NCBI RefSeq assembly: GCF_000374305.1
Contig: NZ_KB894093.1
Span: 868,001 to 932,000, forward strand
Length of the DNA stretch: 64,000 nt
Source: Actinomadura flavalba DSM 45200
GTDB lineage: Bacteria; Actinomycetota; Actinomycetes; Streptosporangiales; Streptosporangiaceae
Direction of reading: 5' to 3'
A program made the position numbers and the translations under genes. This document shows, piece after piece, positions 28,988 to 38,152 of this stretch. The notes beneath the pieces are model-generated. The model was not told the origin of the DNA and made no database searches. It worked only from the letters and a program-made list of their open reading frames with translations. How positions within the stretch are numbered: position 1 is the stretch's first letter; every line of letters begins with the position of its first letter.

Positions 28988-29920
28988 ATGGCATCTGCGC
29001 AGGAACCGCTTCCCACCCTGGCGAACCAGCTCACCGAACTGGTGAGGACCGTCATGAGCGAGATCCGCCCCCGTCTCGTTGAGGGAGCCCTCGCCGGGCA
29101 GCACGCCGAGAGCCGCAACGACCGCCACACGGACAACTTTCTTTCAAAGCATGACCTGTGGATGCACGACCGCTACCGCGAACTCCTCACCGAGATCATC
29201 CCTTCCTACGTCTACGCCTCCGAAGAAGCCGACCCGCAGATCATCGGAGACCACCCCGACCCCGACCTGTGCGTGCTCGTCGATCCCCTCGACACCAGCG
29301 AGCTCGCCGTCCGCGCCCTGCACGGCTATACGCACGTCATGGTCTACTCCCGTTCGCTGCGCCGCCCCATCGCGGCCGTGGTCGGCGACATCTTCCACCA
29401 CGTCCAGCTCTACGTCGCCGCCCGCAACGACGACGGCGAGGACCACGCCCACCTCATCACCGCAGACGGAACGATCCATCCCCTGACCGCCTCACCGACG
29501 GCCGCCCTGCCCGAGGCGCTGGTCACCAACTTCCTCATGAAGCCCCCGCGCTTCCGCGAACTGGCCGACCAGCACCAGCTCCTCGACGCCCTCGCCGCCC
29601 ACTCCCCCGACGGCGCCAGCCGGGGCCGCATCGGCGTCGACTTCGGCTCCGTCTGCCTCTGCCACGTCGCCGCCCGCTTCACCGAGAGCACCATCGAGTT
29701 CGCCAAGGGCTTCGCCATCTGGGACCTTGCCCCCGGCCACTACATCCTCCACGCCGCAGGCGGCACCGTAATCGACCTAACCGGTCACGCACTGCCACTC
29801 GATCACGGCCTCCACACCCTCACCGACATCACCGAGGCCATGGACCGCCGCCAGACCTTCATCGCGGCCGGCAACGCCCATCTCGCCGCGCAACTCCTCA
29901 AGGTCGTAGAGGAGAAATAA
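28988..29920 (+). CDS. Inositol monophosphatase-like phosphatase
   Basis: 310 residues, start ATG 28988 with AAGGAGGAG upstream. The metal-binding motifs of the IMPase/FBPase-like superfamily are visible: Glu80 in ASEEADPQ, Asp99 and Asp102 in VDPLDTSELAV (usual form DPIDGT), and Asp246 in WDLAPGHYILHAAGG. The Gly-Thr of motif A is replaced by Thr-Ser. The family dephosphorylates small molecules (inositol phosphates, 3'-phosphoadenosine phosphates, sugar bisphosphates) with Mg2+. Residues ~150-235 are less conserved and likely set the substrate. It is the third gene of the element's cargo operon. Confidence 0.78.
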   Translation: MASAQEPLPTLANQLTELVRTVMSEIRPRLVEGALAGQHAESRNDRHTDNFLSKHDLWMHDRYRELLTEIIPSYVYASEEADPQIIGDHPDPDLCVLVDPLDTSELAVRALHGYTHVMVYSRSLRRPIAAVVGDIFHHVQLYVAARNDDGEDHAHLITADGTIHPLTASPTAALPEALVTNFLMKPPRFRELADQHQLLDALAAHSPDGASRGRIGVDFGSVCLCHVAARFTESTIEFAKGFAIWDLAPGHYILHAAGGTVIDLTGHALPLDHGLHTLTDITEAMDRRQTFIAAGNAHLAAQLLKVVEEK

Positions 29921-30124
29921 GGACCTCGCTACGGACACGTCGGTTCGCACGCCGCAAAACGGAATCCCTAGCGCGCAGGCCGAGGCCCGGGACCGCCTCG
30001 GGATGAACGAGGCGTACCCGGGCCGTTCACCGCCTGCGAACAGGGCGGTAGGTTGCCCACCGCCGCACCCCCGCATCAGCCGATGGCGAACCGCGACGCG
30101 ACCGTGAGCACGGCACCGGGGCGT

Positions 30125-30143
30125 GCGCGGATCTGTTGTGTAC
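30125..30143. repeat. 19-bp inverted repeat, right end of element
   Basis: GCGCGGATCTGTTGTGTAC is the exact reverse complement of 24669-24687. Joined end to end (as in an excised circle) the two arms flank the core CCGGTAGGGG symmetrically, as expected for a recombinase-binding attP. Confidence 0.75.
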
Positions 30144-30157
30144 CCGGTAGGGGGTAC
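30144..30157 (+). repeat. attR-type direct repeat (CCGGTAGGGGGTAC)
   Basis: Exact copy of the tRNA-Glu 3' end at 24659-24672. Directly downstream is the hairpin that would originally have terminated the tRNA transcript. Confidence 0.8.
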
Positions 30158-30161
30158 CAGA

Positions 30162-30196
30162 AAGACCGGCGCTGTGCGCCGGTCTTCTTTTTTTTG
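30162..30196 (+). terminator. Original tRNA-Glu terminator
   Basis: AAGACCGGCGC (30162-30172), loop TGT, GCGCCGGTCTT (30176-30186), followed by a run of Ts. A strong intrinsic terminator, now about 5.5 kb away from the tRNA because of the insertion. Confidence 0.9.
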
Positions 30197-30245
30197 CTGG
30201 TTCTTCGGGGTGGGTTTTCGGGATCGAGGTCGTTGTGAGGGTGGG

Positions 30246-31085
30246 TCAGCCTAGGACTCGGGTTATCCAGGCTATGAGGTCGTTTTGGACCTCTTCGCGG
30301 TTGGTTTCGTTGAGGAGTTCGTGGCGGGCGTTCGGGTAGACGCGGTAGGTGAGGTCGGTCAGGCCCGCGGTGCGGTAGCGGCGGACCAGGAGGTCCGAGA
30401 GGGCCAGGTCGGCGTTCAGGGGGTCGCGGTCTCCGACCATGACGTAGACGGGGAGGGCCGGGGGGACCGTCGCGGGGTCCGTCATGGCCGCCGCCGCGGC
30501 GTACATCGCCTCCATGCCGGGCTCGTCCAGGGAGAAGCCGCAGAGCGGGTCGGCGAGGTAGGCGTCCACCTCGGACTCGTCGCGGCTGAGCCAGTCGAAG
30601 TCGGTGCGGGCCGGCTCGAACGGGGCGTTGTACGAGGTCAGCCGGCCGCCTGCGGCGCGAATGGCGTCCACCAGGCCGTCCAGGGCCGTCGTGCCCGACA
30701 GGACGAGTCCGTCGATCAGGTCGCCGTGCGACAGGACGTACTGCTGCGCGGCGAACGAGCCCATGCTGTGCCCGAACAGGACGAGCGGGACGCCGGGATG
30801 CCGCTCCCGCGCGAGCCCCGTGAGACGCACCATGTCGTCGACGAGAAGGTTCCACCCGTCGTCGCCGAGACGCCCCGGCTCACCCTTCATCGTCAGCCCG
30901 TGCCCGCGATGGTCAGCGGCGTGGACGGCGTAGCCGAGCGAGACGAGACGCTCGGCGAACCGGGCGTACCGGGCGGCGTGCTCGCCCATGCCGTGGGCGA
31001 GCTGGACGATCCCCCGCGGCGGCGCGACCGGCTCCCAACTGTGCACGTGGACGTCGAGCCCGTCGGTACTAGGGAAGGTGAACAT
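30246..31085 (-). CDS. Monoacylglycerol lipase-like alpha/beta hydrolase
   Basis: 279 residues. An S33-type hydrolase with oxyanion region AHGMGEHAARY, nucleophile elbow LFGHSMGSF, Asp in VMVGDRDPLN and His in NARHELLNE. The HG-GEH..RY pattern is typical of monoacylglycerol lipases/lysophospholipases, which release glycerol. It is cytoplasmic (no signal). The start overlaps the end of glpD by 17 bases, and the operon glpK-glpD-lipase makes sense: the lipase yields glycerol, the kinase and dehydrogenase use it. Confidence 0.88.
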   Translation of the reverse strand: MFTFPSTDGLDVHVHSWEPVAPPRGIVQLAHGMGEHAARYARFAERLVSLGYAVHAADHRGHGLTMKGEPGRLGDDGWNLLVDDMVRLTGLARERHPGVPLVLFGHSMGSFAAQQYVLSHGDLIDGLVLSGTTALDGLVDAIRAAGGRLTSYNAPFEPARTDFDWLSRDESEVDAYLADPLCGFSLDEPGMEAMYAAAAAMTDPATVPPALPVYVMVGDRDPLNADLALSDLLVRRYRTAGLTDLTYRVYPNARHELLNETNREEVQNDLIAWITRVLG

Positions 31086-32598
31086 GCGGGGGCTCCTCCA
31101 GCAGGTCGGCGACCCGCGCGCGGATCTCGGGGGTGTCGAGGCCGCGCAGGGTCAGGGTGGTGCGGCGGCGCAGGATGTCGTCGGGGGTGGCGGCCCACTC
31201 GCGGTCGCGGGCGTAGACGACCTGGGCCCAGATGTCGGGTCCGTCGGGGTGCACGGGGGCGCCGAGCGCCGGGTCGCGCCGCACCAGGTCGGCCAGGTCG
31301 AAGGCGAGGGTGCCGTAGTGGGTCGCCAGGTGCGCGGCGACGGACGGTTCCATCGGCGCCGCGACGAGCCGGTGCGCGACCGCCGCGGGGGTCGCCAGGC
31401 CGGGCAGCGGGACGGTCTTGAGGACGTCGGCGCCGACGCCGAGACGTTCCAGGACGATCCGGCCGATGTGCCGGTAGGTGGTCCACTTGCCGCCCGCGAT
31501 GGACAGCATCCCGCCCCGCCCCTCGGTGATGACGGTCTCGCGCTTGGCGGTGGCGACGTCGCCGGGGCCGCCCGGCAGGACGCGCAGCCCGGCGAAGGCG
31601 TAGGCGACGTCCTCGCGGCGCAGGCCGTCGAGGGCGTGCCCGGCCTCGGCGAGGATCTGGGCGACGTCGGCGTCGGTGGCGCGGACGTCGGCGGGGTCGC
31701 CGTCGTAGGGCTCGTCGGTGGTGCCGAGCAGGAGATGGTCCTCCCACGGGATCGCGAACGAGACCCGGTACCGGTCGACGGGCACGGTGACGGCGGCCCG
31801 CCACGGCTCCTGCTGCCGCACCACCAGGTGCGCGCCCTTGGACAGCCGGATGCTGGGGCCGGACGACGGGTCCTCCATCGTGCGCAGCCGGTCCAGCCAC
31901 GGCCCGGTCGCGTTGAGGACGAGCCGCGCGGTGACGCCGAACTCGGTGCCGTCCAGCGCGTCCCGCAGGTCCGCGCCGACGATCCGGCCGCCGGAGCGGC
32001 GCAGCCCCCGGACGGCGGCGTGGTTGAGGACGGTGGCGCCGGCGGCGACGGCGGCGCGGACCGTCATGATCGCGACGCGGCTGTCGTTCATCTGGTGGTC
32101 GGTGTAGACGGCCGCCGCCCGCAGCCCCTCGGCGCGCAGCGCCGGGACCTGGTCGAGCGCGTTCGCGCGGGACACGACGCGGCCGAGGCCGTCGCCGAAC
32201 GCCGACAGCGCCGAGTACAGGAAGACCCCGGCGCCGAGCTTGGCGGCGCCGTGCGGGCCGTCGGCGTAGATCGGCACCAGGAACCGGCGGGGGCTGACCA
32301 GGTGCGGGGCGACCTGCGCGGCCAGGCTGCGGCGTTCGCGGTGGTTCTCCGCGACGAGCCGGACGTTGCCGGTCTGGAGGTAGCGCAGGCCGCCGTGCAC
32401 GAGCTTGGTGGACGCGCTCGACGTCGCCCCGGCGAAGTCGCCCGCGTCGACGAGGGCGACCCGCAGCCCGGCCTGCGCCGCCGTCCACGCCGCCGCGATG
32501 CCGACGATGCCGCCGCCGATGACCAGCAGGTCGAACGTGCCGCGGCCGAGTTCGTCGCGGACCTCGGCGCGGCCGGGGCTGTGCAGGAGTGTGTTCAC
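31069..32598 (-). CDS. glpD: Glycerol-3-phosphate dehydrogenase (FAD, aerobic)
   Basis: 509 residues from GTG 32598, overlapping the glpK stop by GTGA. It oxidises glycerol-3-phosphate to dihydroxyacetone phosphate at the membrane face and passes electrons to quinone. The FAD motif is [19 protein letters not shown] near residue 26. The family blocks [16 protein letters not shown] and the substrate-site region [15 protein letters not shown] are present, as is the C-terminal helical domain. Length is normal. Confidence 0.95.
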   Translation of the reverse strand: MNTLLHSPGRAEVRDELGRGTFDLLVIGGGIVGIAAAWTAAQAGLRVALVDAGDFAGATSSASTKLVHGGLRYLQTGNVRLVAENHRERRSLAAQVAPHLVSPRRFLVPIYADGPHGAAKLGAGVFLYSALSAFGDGLGRVVSRANALDQVPALRAEGLRAAAVYTDHQMNDSRVAIMTVRAAVAAGATVLNHAAVRGLRRSGGRIVGADLRDALDGTEFGVTARLVLNATGPWLDRLRTMEDPSSGPSIRLSKGAHLVVRQQEPWRAAVTVPVDRYRVSFAIPWEDHLLLGTTDEPYDGDPADVRATDADVAQILAEAGHALDGLRREDVAYAFAGLRVLPGGPGDVATAKRETVITEGRGGMLSIAGGKWTTYRHIGRIVLERLGVGADVLKTVPLPGLATPAAVAHRLVAAPMEPSVAAHLATHYGTLAFDLADLVRRDPALGAPVHPDGPDIWAQVVYARDREWAATPDDILRRRTTLTLRGLDTPEIRARVADLLEEPPHVHLP

Positions 32599-34115
32599 GC
32601 GGGTTCGACCTCGATCTCGTCGTCCTCGTCGATCCAGCCCTTGGCCAGTTCGACCGCCTTGCGGTACTTGCGGAGCATCCGGTCGCGGGTGCCGTCCTCG
32701 ATGCGGGGCGTCCACTCGGCCGCGCGCCGCCACTCGGCGCGCAGCGCGTCGAGGTCGGGCCAGACCCCCGCGACCAGCCCGGCCGCGTGCGCGGCGCCCA
32801 GGCACGTCGTCTCCGAGACGAACGGCCGCATCACCGGGACGTCGAGCATGTCGGCGATGGTCTGCATGAGCAGGTGGTTGGCGGTCATACCGCCGTCCAC
32901 CCGCAGCGCCTTCAGCTCGACTCCCGAGTCGAGCACCATGGCGTCCACCACGTCGCGGGTCTGGAACGCCGTCGCCTCCAGGACGCAGCGCGCCAGATGC
33001 CCCTTTCCGGCGAAGCCCGTGAGCCCGACGATGACGCCGCGCGCGTCCGGCCGCCAGTGCGGTGCGAACAGGCCGGAGAACGCGGGGACGAGGTAGAGGC
33101 CGCCGTTGTCGCGGACGCTCAGCGCCAGCGTCTCGATCTCGGCGGCCGTGGAGATCAGCCCGATCTTGTCGCGGAGCCACTGCGTCAGCGACCCGGTGTT
33201 GGCGATCGAGCCCTCCAGCGCGTAGACGGGTGCGTCCGACCCGAGCCGGTAGCCGACGGTGGTGAGGAGCCCGTGCCGGGAACGGACGGGTTCCTCCCCG
33301 GTGTTGAGCAGCAGGAAGCTGCCGGTGCCGTAGGTGGACTTGGCGTCGCCGACCGAGAAGCACGTCTGCCCGAACAGCGCCGCCTGCTGGTCACCGAGCG
33401 CCGCCGCGATCGGGACGCCCTCCAGCACGCCGCGCGCGTGCCCGTACACCTCCGCCGACGAGCGGATCTCGGGCAGCAGCGAGCGCGGGATGCCGAACGC
33501 CGCGAGGATGCCGTCGTCCCAGTCGAGCGTGCGCAGGTCCATCAGCATCGTTCGGCCGGCGTTGGTGACGTCGGTGACGTGGACCGCGCCGCCCGTCAGG
33601 TTCCAGATGACCCAGGTGTCCATCGTGCCGAACAGCAGCTCGCCGCGCTCGGCGCGCTCGCGGGCGCCGGGGACGTGGTCGAGCAGCCAGCGGATCTTGG
33701 GTCCGGAGAAGTACGACGCCAGCGGCAGGCCGGTGGTCGCGGCGAACCGGTCGCGGCCGTGGCCGCCCGCCAGTTCCGCGCACAGCGCCTCGGTCCGGGT
33801 GTCCTGCCACACGAGGGCGTGGTGGACGGGACGTCCGGTCGCGCGGTCCCACAGCACGGTCGTCTCGCGCTGGTTGGTAATGCCGACGGCGGCCAGATCG
33901 GAGGGGGCGAGCCCGGCCTTGCGCAGCGCGCCCGCCGTCACCTCCTGGACGCGGGCCCAGATCTCGGTGGCGTCATGCTCGACCCAGCCGGGGCGGGGGA
34001 AGATCTGCCGGTGTTCGCGCTGGTCGACGGCGAGCACGTGGCTGGCGCCGTCGAAGACGATGCACCGGCTCGACGTCGTGCCCTGGTCGATCGCGGCGAC
34101 GAAGCGGTCCGCCAT
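32595..34115 (-). CDS. glpK: Glycerol kinase
   Basis: 506 residues, start ATG 34115 with GGAGGGG upstream. It phosphorylates glycerol with ATP. Signatures: [15 protein letters not shown] at the N-terminus, [28 protein letters not shown], the [14 protein letters not shown] loop, and the [15 protein letters not shown] block. First gene of the glpK-glpD-lipase operon. No glpF facilitator gene is visible nearby. An IclR-type palindrome lies ~49 bases upstream. Confidence 0.96.
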   Translation of the reverse strand: MADRFVAAIDQGTTSSRCIVFDGASHVLAVDQREHRQIFPRPGWVEHDATEIWARVQEVTAGALRKAGLAPSDLAAVGITNQRETTVLWDRATGRPVHHALVWQDTRTEALCAELAGGHGRDRFAATTGLPLASYFSGPKIRWLLDHVPGARERAERGELLFGTMDTWVIWNLTGGAVHVTDVTNAGRTMLMDLRTLDWDDGILAAFGIPRSLLPEIRSSAEVYGHARGVLEGVPIAAALGDQQAALFGQTCFSVGDAKSTYGTGSFLLLNTGEEPVRSRHGLLTTVGYRLGSDAPVYALEGSIANTGSLTQWLRDKIGLISTAAEIETLALSVRDNGGLYLVPAFSGLFAPHWRPDARGVIVGLTGFAGKGHLARCVLEATAFQTRDVVDAMVLDSGVELKALRVDGGMTANHLLMQTIADMLDVPVMRPFVSETTCLGAAHAAGLVAGVWPDLDALRAEWRRAAEWTPRIEDGTRDRMLRKYRKAVELAKGWIDEDDEIEVEPA

Positions 34116-34163
34116 ACGGCCCCTCCGGTTCAGAGACGGGGTGGTGTGGAGCACAGTAGCTCA

Positions 34164-34178
34164 TTCGACAATGTCGAA
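34164..34178. promoter_or_regulatory. IclR-type operator before glpK
   Basis: TTCGACA-A-TGTCGAA, a perfect 7+7 palindrome with one centre base. It lies between iclR and glpK, upstream of the glpK start. It is nearly identical to the site at 34971-34985. Confidence 0.75.
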
Positions 34179-34187
34179 CAACGGTCA

Positions 34188-34949
34188 TCAGTAGATTCCG
34201 GCACCGAGATCCCGGCTGATCGCCCGCGCGGTGTCGCGCACCGCCGCGACCAGCGTGCCGGGGAACGCTCCGTCCGAGGTCAGGCGCTCGATCGCGCCGC
34301 CGATCCCGACCGCGCCCAGCGGGGCGCCGCGATGGCCGCGGATCGGGGCGGCCAGCGCCGCGACCCCTTCCACGGCCTCCTCGCGCTCGCCCGCCCAGCC
34401 CGCCGCGCGGATGCGCGCGCACTCGGCGTCCAGGTCGGCGCGGGCGGTCAGCGTCGCGGGGGTGCAGGGCTTCAGCCCGTCGTCCAGCTCACCGGGCGCG
34501 ACCGGGTCGAAGGCCAGCAGCACCTTGCCCCACGCGGTCGCGTGCAGCGGCAGCATCGAGCCGACCTCCAGCACCTGCCGGCTCTCGTCCGGGCGGAACA
34601 CGTGGTGGATGACCAGCACGCCGCCCTGGTGGAGGACGCCGATGCGGACGCTCTCGCCGGTGACGCGCGCCAGGTCGTCGGCCCACATCAGCGAGCGGGC
34701 GCGCAGCTCGTTGACGTCCAGGTAGCCGTTGCCCAGCCGGAGCAGTTCGGCGCCGAGCCGGTAGCGGCCGGTGACGGGGTCCTGCTCGACGAATCCCTCC
34801 TGCTGGAGCGTGCGCAGGATGCCGTGCGCGGTGCCCTTGGCCAGGCCGAGCGTGAGGGCCACGTCCGACAGGGCCAGCGTCCGTTCACCGCCCGCGAGCA
34901 GGCGCAGTATCGCCGCCGCCCGCTCCAGGGACTGGATTGAACCCGCCAT
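34188..34949 (-). CDS. IclR-family regulator of the glycerol genes (GylR-like)
   Basis: 253 residues. The N-terminal winged HTH is visible (SLERAAAILRLL, then LSDVALTLGLAKGTAHGILRTLQ), and the effector domain includes HVFRPDESRQVLEVGSMLPLHATAWGKVLLA. Actinomycete GylR proteins of this family repress the glycerol operon and are released by glycerol or glycerol-3-phosphate. It sits directly upstream of glpK on the same strand, and matching operators flank it on both sides, so it likely regulates itself, glpKD-lipase and perhaps the divergent ABC importer. Confidence 0.9.
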   Translation of the reverse strand: MAGSIQSLERAAAILRLLAGGERTLALSDVALTLGLAKGTAHGILRTLQQEGFVEQDPVTGRYRLGAELLRLGNGYLDVNELRARSLMWADDLARVTGESVRIGVLHQGGVLVIHHVFRPDESRQVLEVGSMLPLHATAWGKVLLAFDPVAPGELDDGLKPCTPATLTARADLDAECARIRAAGWAGEREEAVEGVAALAAPIRGHRGAPLGAVGIGGAIERLTSDGAFPGTLVAAVRDTARAISRDLGAGIY

Positions 34950-34970
34950 CCCACCTCCTCAGTGATGTCG

Positions 34971-34985
34971 TTCGACATTATCGAA
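34971..34985. promoter_or_regulatory. IclR-type operator between iclR and the ABC importer
   Basis: TTCGACA-T-TATCGAA, one base off a perfect palindrome. It lies 22 bases upstream of iclR and 77 bases upstream of the divergent substrate-binding-protein gene. Confidence 0.7.
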
Positions 34986-35061
34986 CGTTTTTCTTGTAAG
35001 TAAGGGCTTCGTCGGCTTAGAGTGTGCGCCACCTCACCCCCAGAGCAGAGGAACCCACCCC

Positions 35062-36303
35062 ATGCGGTCCAGAACAGCGGCGATGCTCGCCGGCACGGTC
35101 CTCCTCCTCCCCGTCGCCGGCTGCGGCGGCGGCTCCGGCGCCGCCGACGACGGAACCGTCACGGTCGGCGCGATCCTGTCCATGTCGGGCATCTACTCCA
35201 CGCTCGGCGCCCCGCAGCAGAAGGCCCTGCGGATGGGCGTCGAGAACCTCAACAAGCAGGGCTTCGTCGTGGACGGGCGCAAGCGCACGCTGGAGATCGA
35301 GTACGCCGACGACAAGTCCGACGCCGCCACGACCGGCGTGACGCAGCTCCGCGAACTCACCCAGGCCAAGAAGCTCCCGGTGGTCGCCTACGGCCTCGGC
35401 TCGGACACCTACGTCCCCCAGCTCAAGCGCAACCCCGTGCCGATGCTGAACCTGATCGACTCGGTGCACCCCAGCATCCTCCGGCTCAGCCCGCAGTTCT
35501 GGCGCGTCCGCGGCGACTCCCCCACCTATGTTCCGGGCTGTCTCCACTACGCCAAGCGGGAACTCGGTACCAAGAGCATCTCGATCATCACCGCCAAGGG
35601 CGAGGCGTACGGCGAGGGCCTCACCCAGCTCGTCACGCAGTCGGCGCGGGCCGAGGGCATCGACGTCGCCGCCAGCACCCAGTTCCCCGTCGGCGCGACC
35701 GACTACAGCAACGCCATCCGGGGCGCCGTCGCGGCCGAGCCCGACGCCGTCTACCTCTCCAGCGTGACCGCAGTGATCCTGCCCGTCCTCAAGCAGCTCC
35801 GCCAGTCGGGCTACACCGGGCCGGTCATCCACAGTGCGGGCATCAACCCCAACCAGGCCAAGGACATCCTCGGCGGCCAGTTCAACTCGATCATGAAGGA
35901 CAACCACGACTGCGCGGGCACGCTGCCCACCACCTCGGAGAACCCGGCCGCCAAGGCGTTCGCCGACGCCTACCAGGCCCGCTACAACGAGTACCCGCAG
36001 GACCTGACGATGTGGGCGCACGACTTCCCGTTCATCGTGGCCGCCGCGATGACCAAGGCGGGCACCGTCGACGACCCGGCGAAGATCCAGAAGGCGCTCG
36101 GCGAGATCACCGTGCCGCAGGGCACCGTGAGCGGCTGGATTCCCGGCCCCGGCGACGCGCTGTTCACCGAGCGGATGGCGCGCACCGCCTCGGAGGTCAC
36201 CACCTGGTGCGACGCCCGGCAGACGCTCGCCAGCGCGATGACGTTCGACGTCCGCGACGGCGCCGTCGTCGACCCGAAGATCAAGAAGGACCCCTGCTCG
36301 TGA
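35062..36303 (+). CDS. LIV-type ABC transporter, substrate-binding lipoprotein
   Basis: 413 residues. Lipoprotein signal peptide with lipobox LPVAGC (Cys ~20). The mature part is a Leu/Ile/Val-binding-protein-like type I periplasmic fold: VTVGAILSMSGIYSTLGAPQQKAL at the start, then VYLSSVTAVILPVLKQLRQSGY and AYQARYNEYPQDLTMWAHDF. Family members bind branched-chain amino acids, amides, urea or aromatic acids; the ligand here is unknown. First gene of a five-gene importer operon, divergent from iclR. Confidence 0.9.
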   Translation: MRSRTAAMLAGTVLLLPVAGCGGGSGAADDGTVTVGAILSMSGIYSTLGAPQQKALRMGVENLNKQGFVVDGRKRTLEIEYADDKSDAATTGVTQLRELTQAKKLPVVAYGLGSDTYVPQLKRNPVPMLNLIDSVHPSILRLSPQFWRVRGDSPTYVPGCLHYAKRELGTKSISIITAKGEAYGEGLTQLVTQSARAEGIDVAASTQFPVGATDYSNAIRGAVAAEPDAVYLSSVTAVILPVLKQLRQSGYTGPVIHSAGINPNQAKDILGGQFNSIMKDNHDCAGTLPTTSENPAAKAFADAYQARYNEYPQDLTMWAHDFPFIVAAAMTKAGTVDDPAKIQKALGEITVPQGTVSGWIPGPGDALFTERMARTASEVTTWCDARQTLASAMTFDVRDGAVVDPKIKKDPCS

Positions 36304-37160
36304 CCCAGGTCCTCGTCGACGGGATCTTCCTCGGCTGCCTGTTCGCGGTCGTCGCGGTCGGCCTCACCCTGGTCTACGGGGTGATGGAGGTCCCCAACTT
36401 CGCCCACGCGGGCATCATCGTGCTCGCCGCCTACACGACGTGGTCGGTCAGCCAGGCCGGGGCGCCGTTCGTCCTCGCCGCGCTCGCGGGCATCGCCTGC
36501 GGCGGCGCCGTCTCGGTGCTCACCGAGGTGCTCGCCTACCGGTGGATCATCGAGCGGCCCGCCGCCGCGCCCGCCGTCGCGCTCGGGCTGCTGCTCATCC
36601 TGCAGAACGTCGCGCTGCGGCTGTACGGCGGCGCGGGCCGCTCGCTCGACACCCCCTACGACACCGTGCTGCTGCGGTTCGGCGGCGTCACGCTGCCGGG
36701 CGTCAAGGCGGCGCTCATCGTGCTCGCCGTCGCGTCGCTCGGCGCGCTGCACCTGCTGCTGACGCGCACGTCGCTCGGCCGCGCGATGCGGGCCGTCGCC
36801 CAGGACCGGGAGGCGGCCGGGATGCTCGGCATCCCGATGCGGCGGCAGTACATGCTCGCGTTCCTCATCGCCGGGCTGCTCGGCGGCGTCGCCGCGATCG
36901 CCTACGCGCCCACCTTCCAGATCTCGCCCTACATGGCCGACGAGGTCCTGCTCAGCGCCTTCGTCGTCGTGGTCCTCGGCGGGCTCGGCAGCGTGTGGGG
37001 CGCGGTCACGGGCGGGCTGCTGCTCGGGATCGTCCAGGGGTTCGGCGCCGCCTACGTCAGCTCCGCCTACCAGAGCGCCTTCGGGCTCCTGGTGCTCGTC
37101 CTCATCCTCGTGCTGCGCCCCGACGGCCTGCGCAGCACCAACGCCCGAAGGGTGGCCTGA
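36300..37160 (+). CDS. LIV-type ABC transporter permease (LivH family)
   Basis: 286 residues from GTG 36300, overlapping the previous stop by GTGA. About eight hydrophobic helices. The family pattern VDGIFLGCLFAVVAVGLTLVYGVMEVPNFAHAG is at the N-terminus, and the cytoplasmic coupling loop RAVAQDREAAGMLGIPMRRQY precedes the last helices. It forms the membrane channel with the LivM-type partner encoded next. Confidence 0.92.
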   Translation: MTQVLVDGIFLGCLFAVVAVGLTLVYGVMEVPNFAHAGIIVLAAYTTWSVSQAGAPFVLAALAGIACGGAVSVLTEVLAYRWIIERPAAAPAVALGLLLILQNVALRLYGGAGRSLDTPYDTVLLRFGGVTLPGVKAALIVLAVASLGALHLLLTRTSLGRAMRAVAQDREAAGMLGIPMRRQYMLAFLIAGLLGGVAAIAYAPTFQISPYMADEVLLSAFVVVVLGGLGSVWGAVTGGLLLGIVQGFGAAYVSSAYQSAFGLLVLVLILVLRPDGLRSTNARRVA

Positions 37161-37162
37161 TC

Positions 37163-38152
37163 ATGCGCGCCTCTCCGCTCGTGCGGCACGGCGCGGTCGC
37201 GGCGGGACTCGTCGCGCTCAGCGTCGTCGCCTACCTGCTGCTGGCCGGGGTCCAGGGGGACCGGGGGCAGGTCGTCCTGCTCGTCGTCGTGTGGACGATC
37301 GCGCTCACCGGCCTCAACCTGATCATGGGGTTGGGCGGCTACCCCAGCCTCGCCCACGTGGCGTTCTTCGCCGGAGGCGCCTACCTGTCGGCGTACTTCC
37401 TGGAGCGCGGCTGGCCGATGGCGCTCGGCGCCGCGCTCGCCGTCGGGCTGACGATGCTCGGCGGGCTCGTCGTCGCGCTGGTGTTCAGCCGGACGCGCGG
37501 CCAGTACTTCGCCATCGGCACGATGTTCTGCACGGCGGTCGTGTACCTCGTGCTCACCAACGCCACCGGCTTCACCGGCGGCCCCAACGGCAAGCCCGTC
37601 GACCTCGGGTTCTCGATGACGGCGACGCTCGTGCTGCTCGCCGCGTCCGTCGGGCTCGGCCTCGGCGCGTTCTACGTCCTCGCCCGGACCCGTTTCGGGG
37701 ACCGGCTGCGGGCGATCCGCGAGGACGAGGACCTGGCGCGGCACGTCGGCGTGCCCACCGCGCGCGTGAAGCTCGTCGCGATGGTGCTCTCGTCGGGGTT
37801 CGGCGCCTGGGCCGGAGTGCTGTTCGCGCAGTACAACGGCGTGATCGCGCCGTCGCAGTTCACGTTCGTGCAGAGCTTCCTCATGCTCGTCGCGATCGGG
37901 CTCGGCGGCGCGGGACGGCTGCTCGCGCCGCTCGTCGGGAGCGCGATCGTCATCGGGTTCACCCAGCTCATCAAGCTCGGGCCCGGCGTCAGCCAGATCG
38001 TGCTCGGCGTGCTGTTCATCCTGGTCACGCTGCTGGTCCCCGGCGGCGTCCTGGGCGGTCTGGCGCAGCTCGCGCGGCGGCTGCGCCGCACTCCCCCGGC
38101 GGCCGAGACGGAACGTTCCACCCCCGTCCGTGTGAAGGAGGCCGCCTCGTGA
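37163..38152 (+). CDS. LIV-type ABC transporter permease (LivM family)
   Basis: 329 residues. Start ATG 37163, two bases after the LivH stop. Multiple membrane helices; NLIMGLGGYPSLAHVAFFAGGAYLSAY is the LivM signature and RLRAIREDEDLARHVGVPTARVK the coupling loop. A basic, Pro-containing C-terminal tail of ~25 residues follows. It pairs with the LivH-type permease. Confidence 0.92.
   Translation: MRASPLVRHGAVAAGLVALSVVAYLLLAGVQGDRGQVVLLVVVWTIALTGLNLIMGLGGYPSLAHVAFFAGGAYLSAYFLERGWPMALGAALAVGLTMLGGLVVALVFSRTRGQYFAIGTMFCTAVVYLVLTNATGFTGGPNGKPVDLGFSMTATLVLLAASVGLGLGAFYVLARTRFGDRLRAIREDEDLARHVGVPTARVKLVAMVLSSGFGAWAGVLFAQYNGVIAPSQFTFVQSFLMLVAIGLGGAGRLLAPLVGSAIVIGFTQLIKLGPGVSQIVLGVLFILVTLLVPGGVLGGLAQLARRLRRTPPAAETERSTPVRVKEAAS

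Larger units (their letters stand above)
24673..30157. mobile_element. Degenerate integrative element in tRNA-Glu
   Basis: About 5.5 kb inserted between tRNA-Glu and its terminator. It is flanked by the 14-bp direct repeat, and its ends carry a perfect 19-bp inverted repeat. Contents in order: serine-recombinase remnant, unknown 318-residue gene, excisionase-like HTH, two small genes, a frameshifted ATPase-fold gene, then a plus-strand operon of HTH/PRTase-like protein, small protein and IMPase-like enzyme. There is no intact integrase, replication or transfer gene, so it is probably immobile. Codon use in its genes is less extreme in GC than in the flanks. Confidence 0.75.

Noticed and set aside
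24673..30157. Element as an active AICE
   Set aside because: No complete integrase, Rep or transfer gene; the recombinase is a fragment and the ATPase gene is frameshifted.
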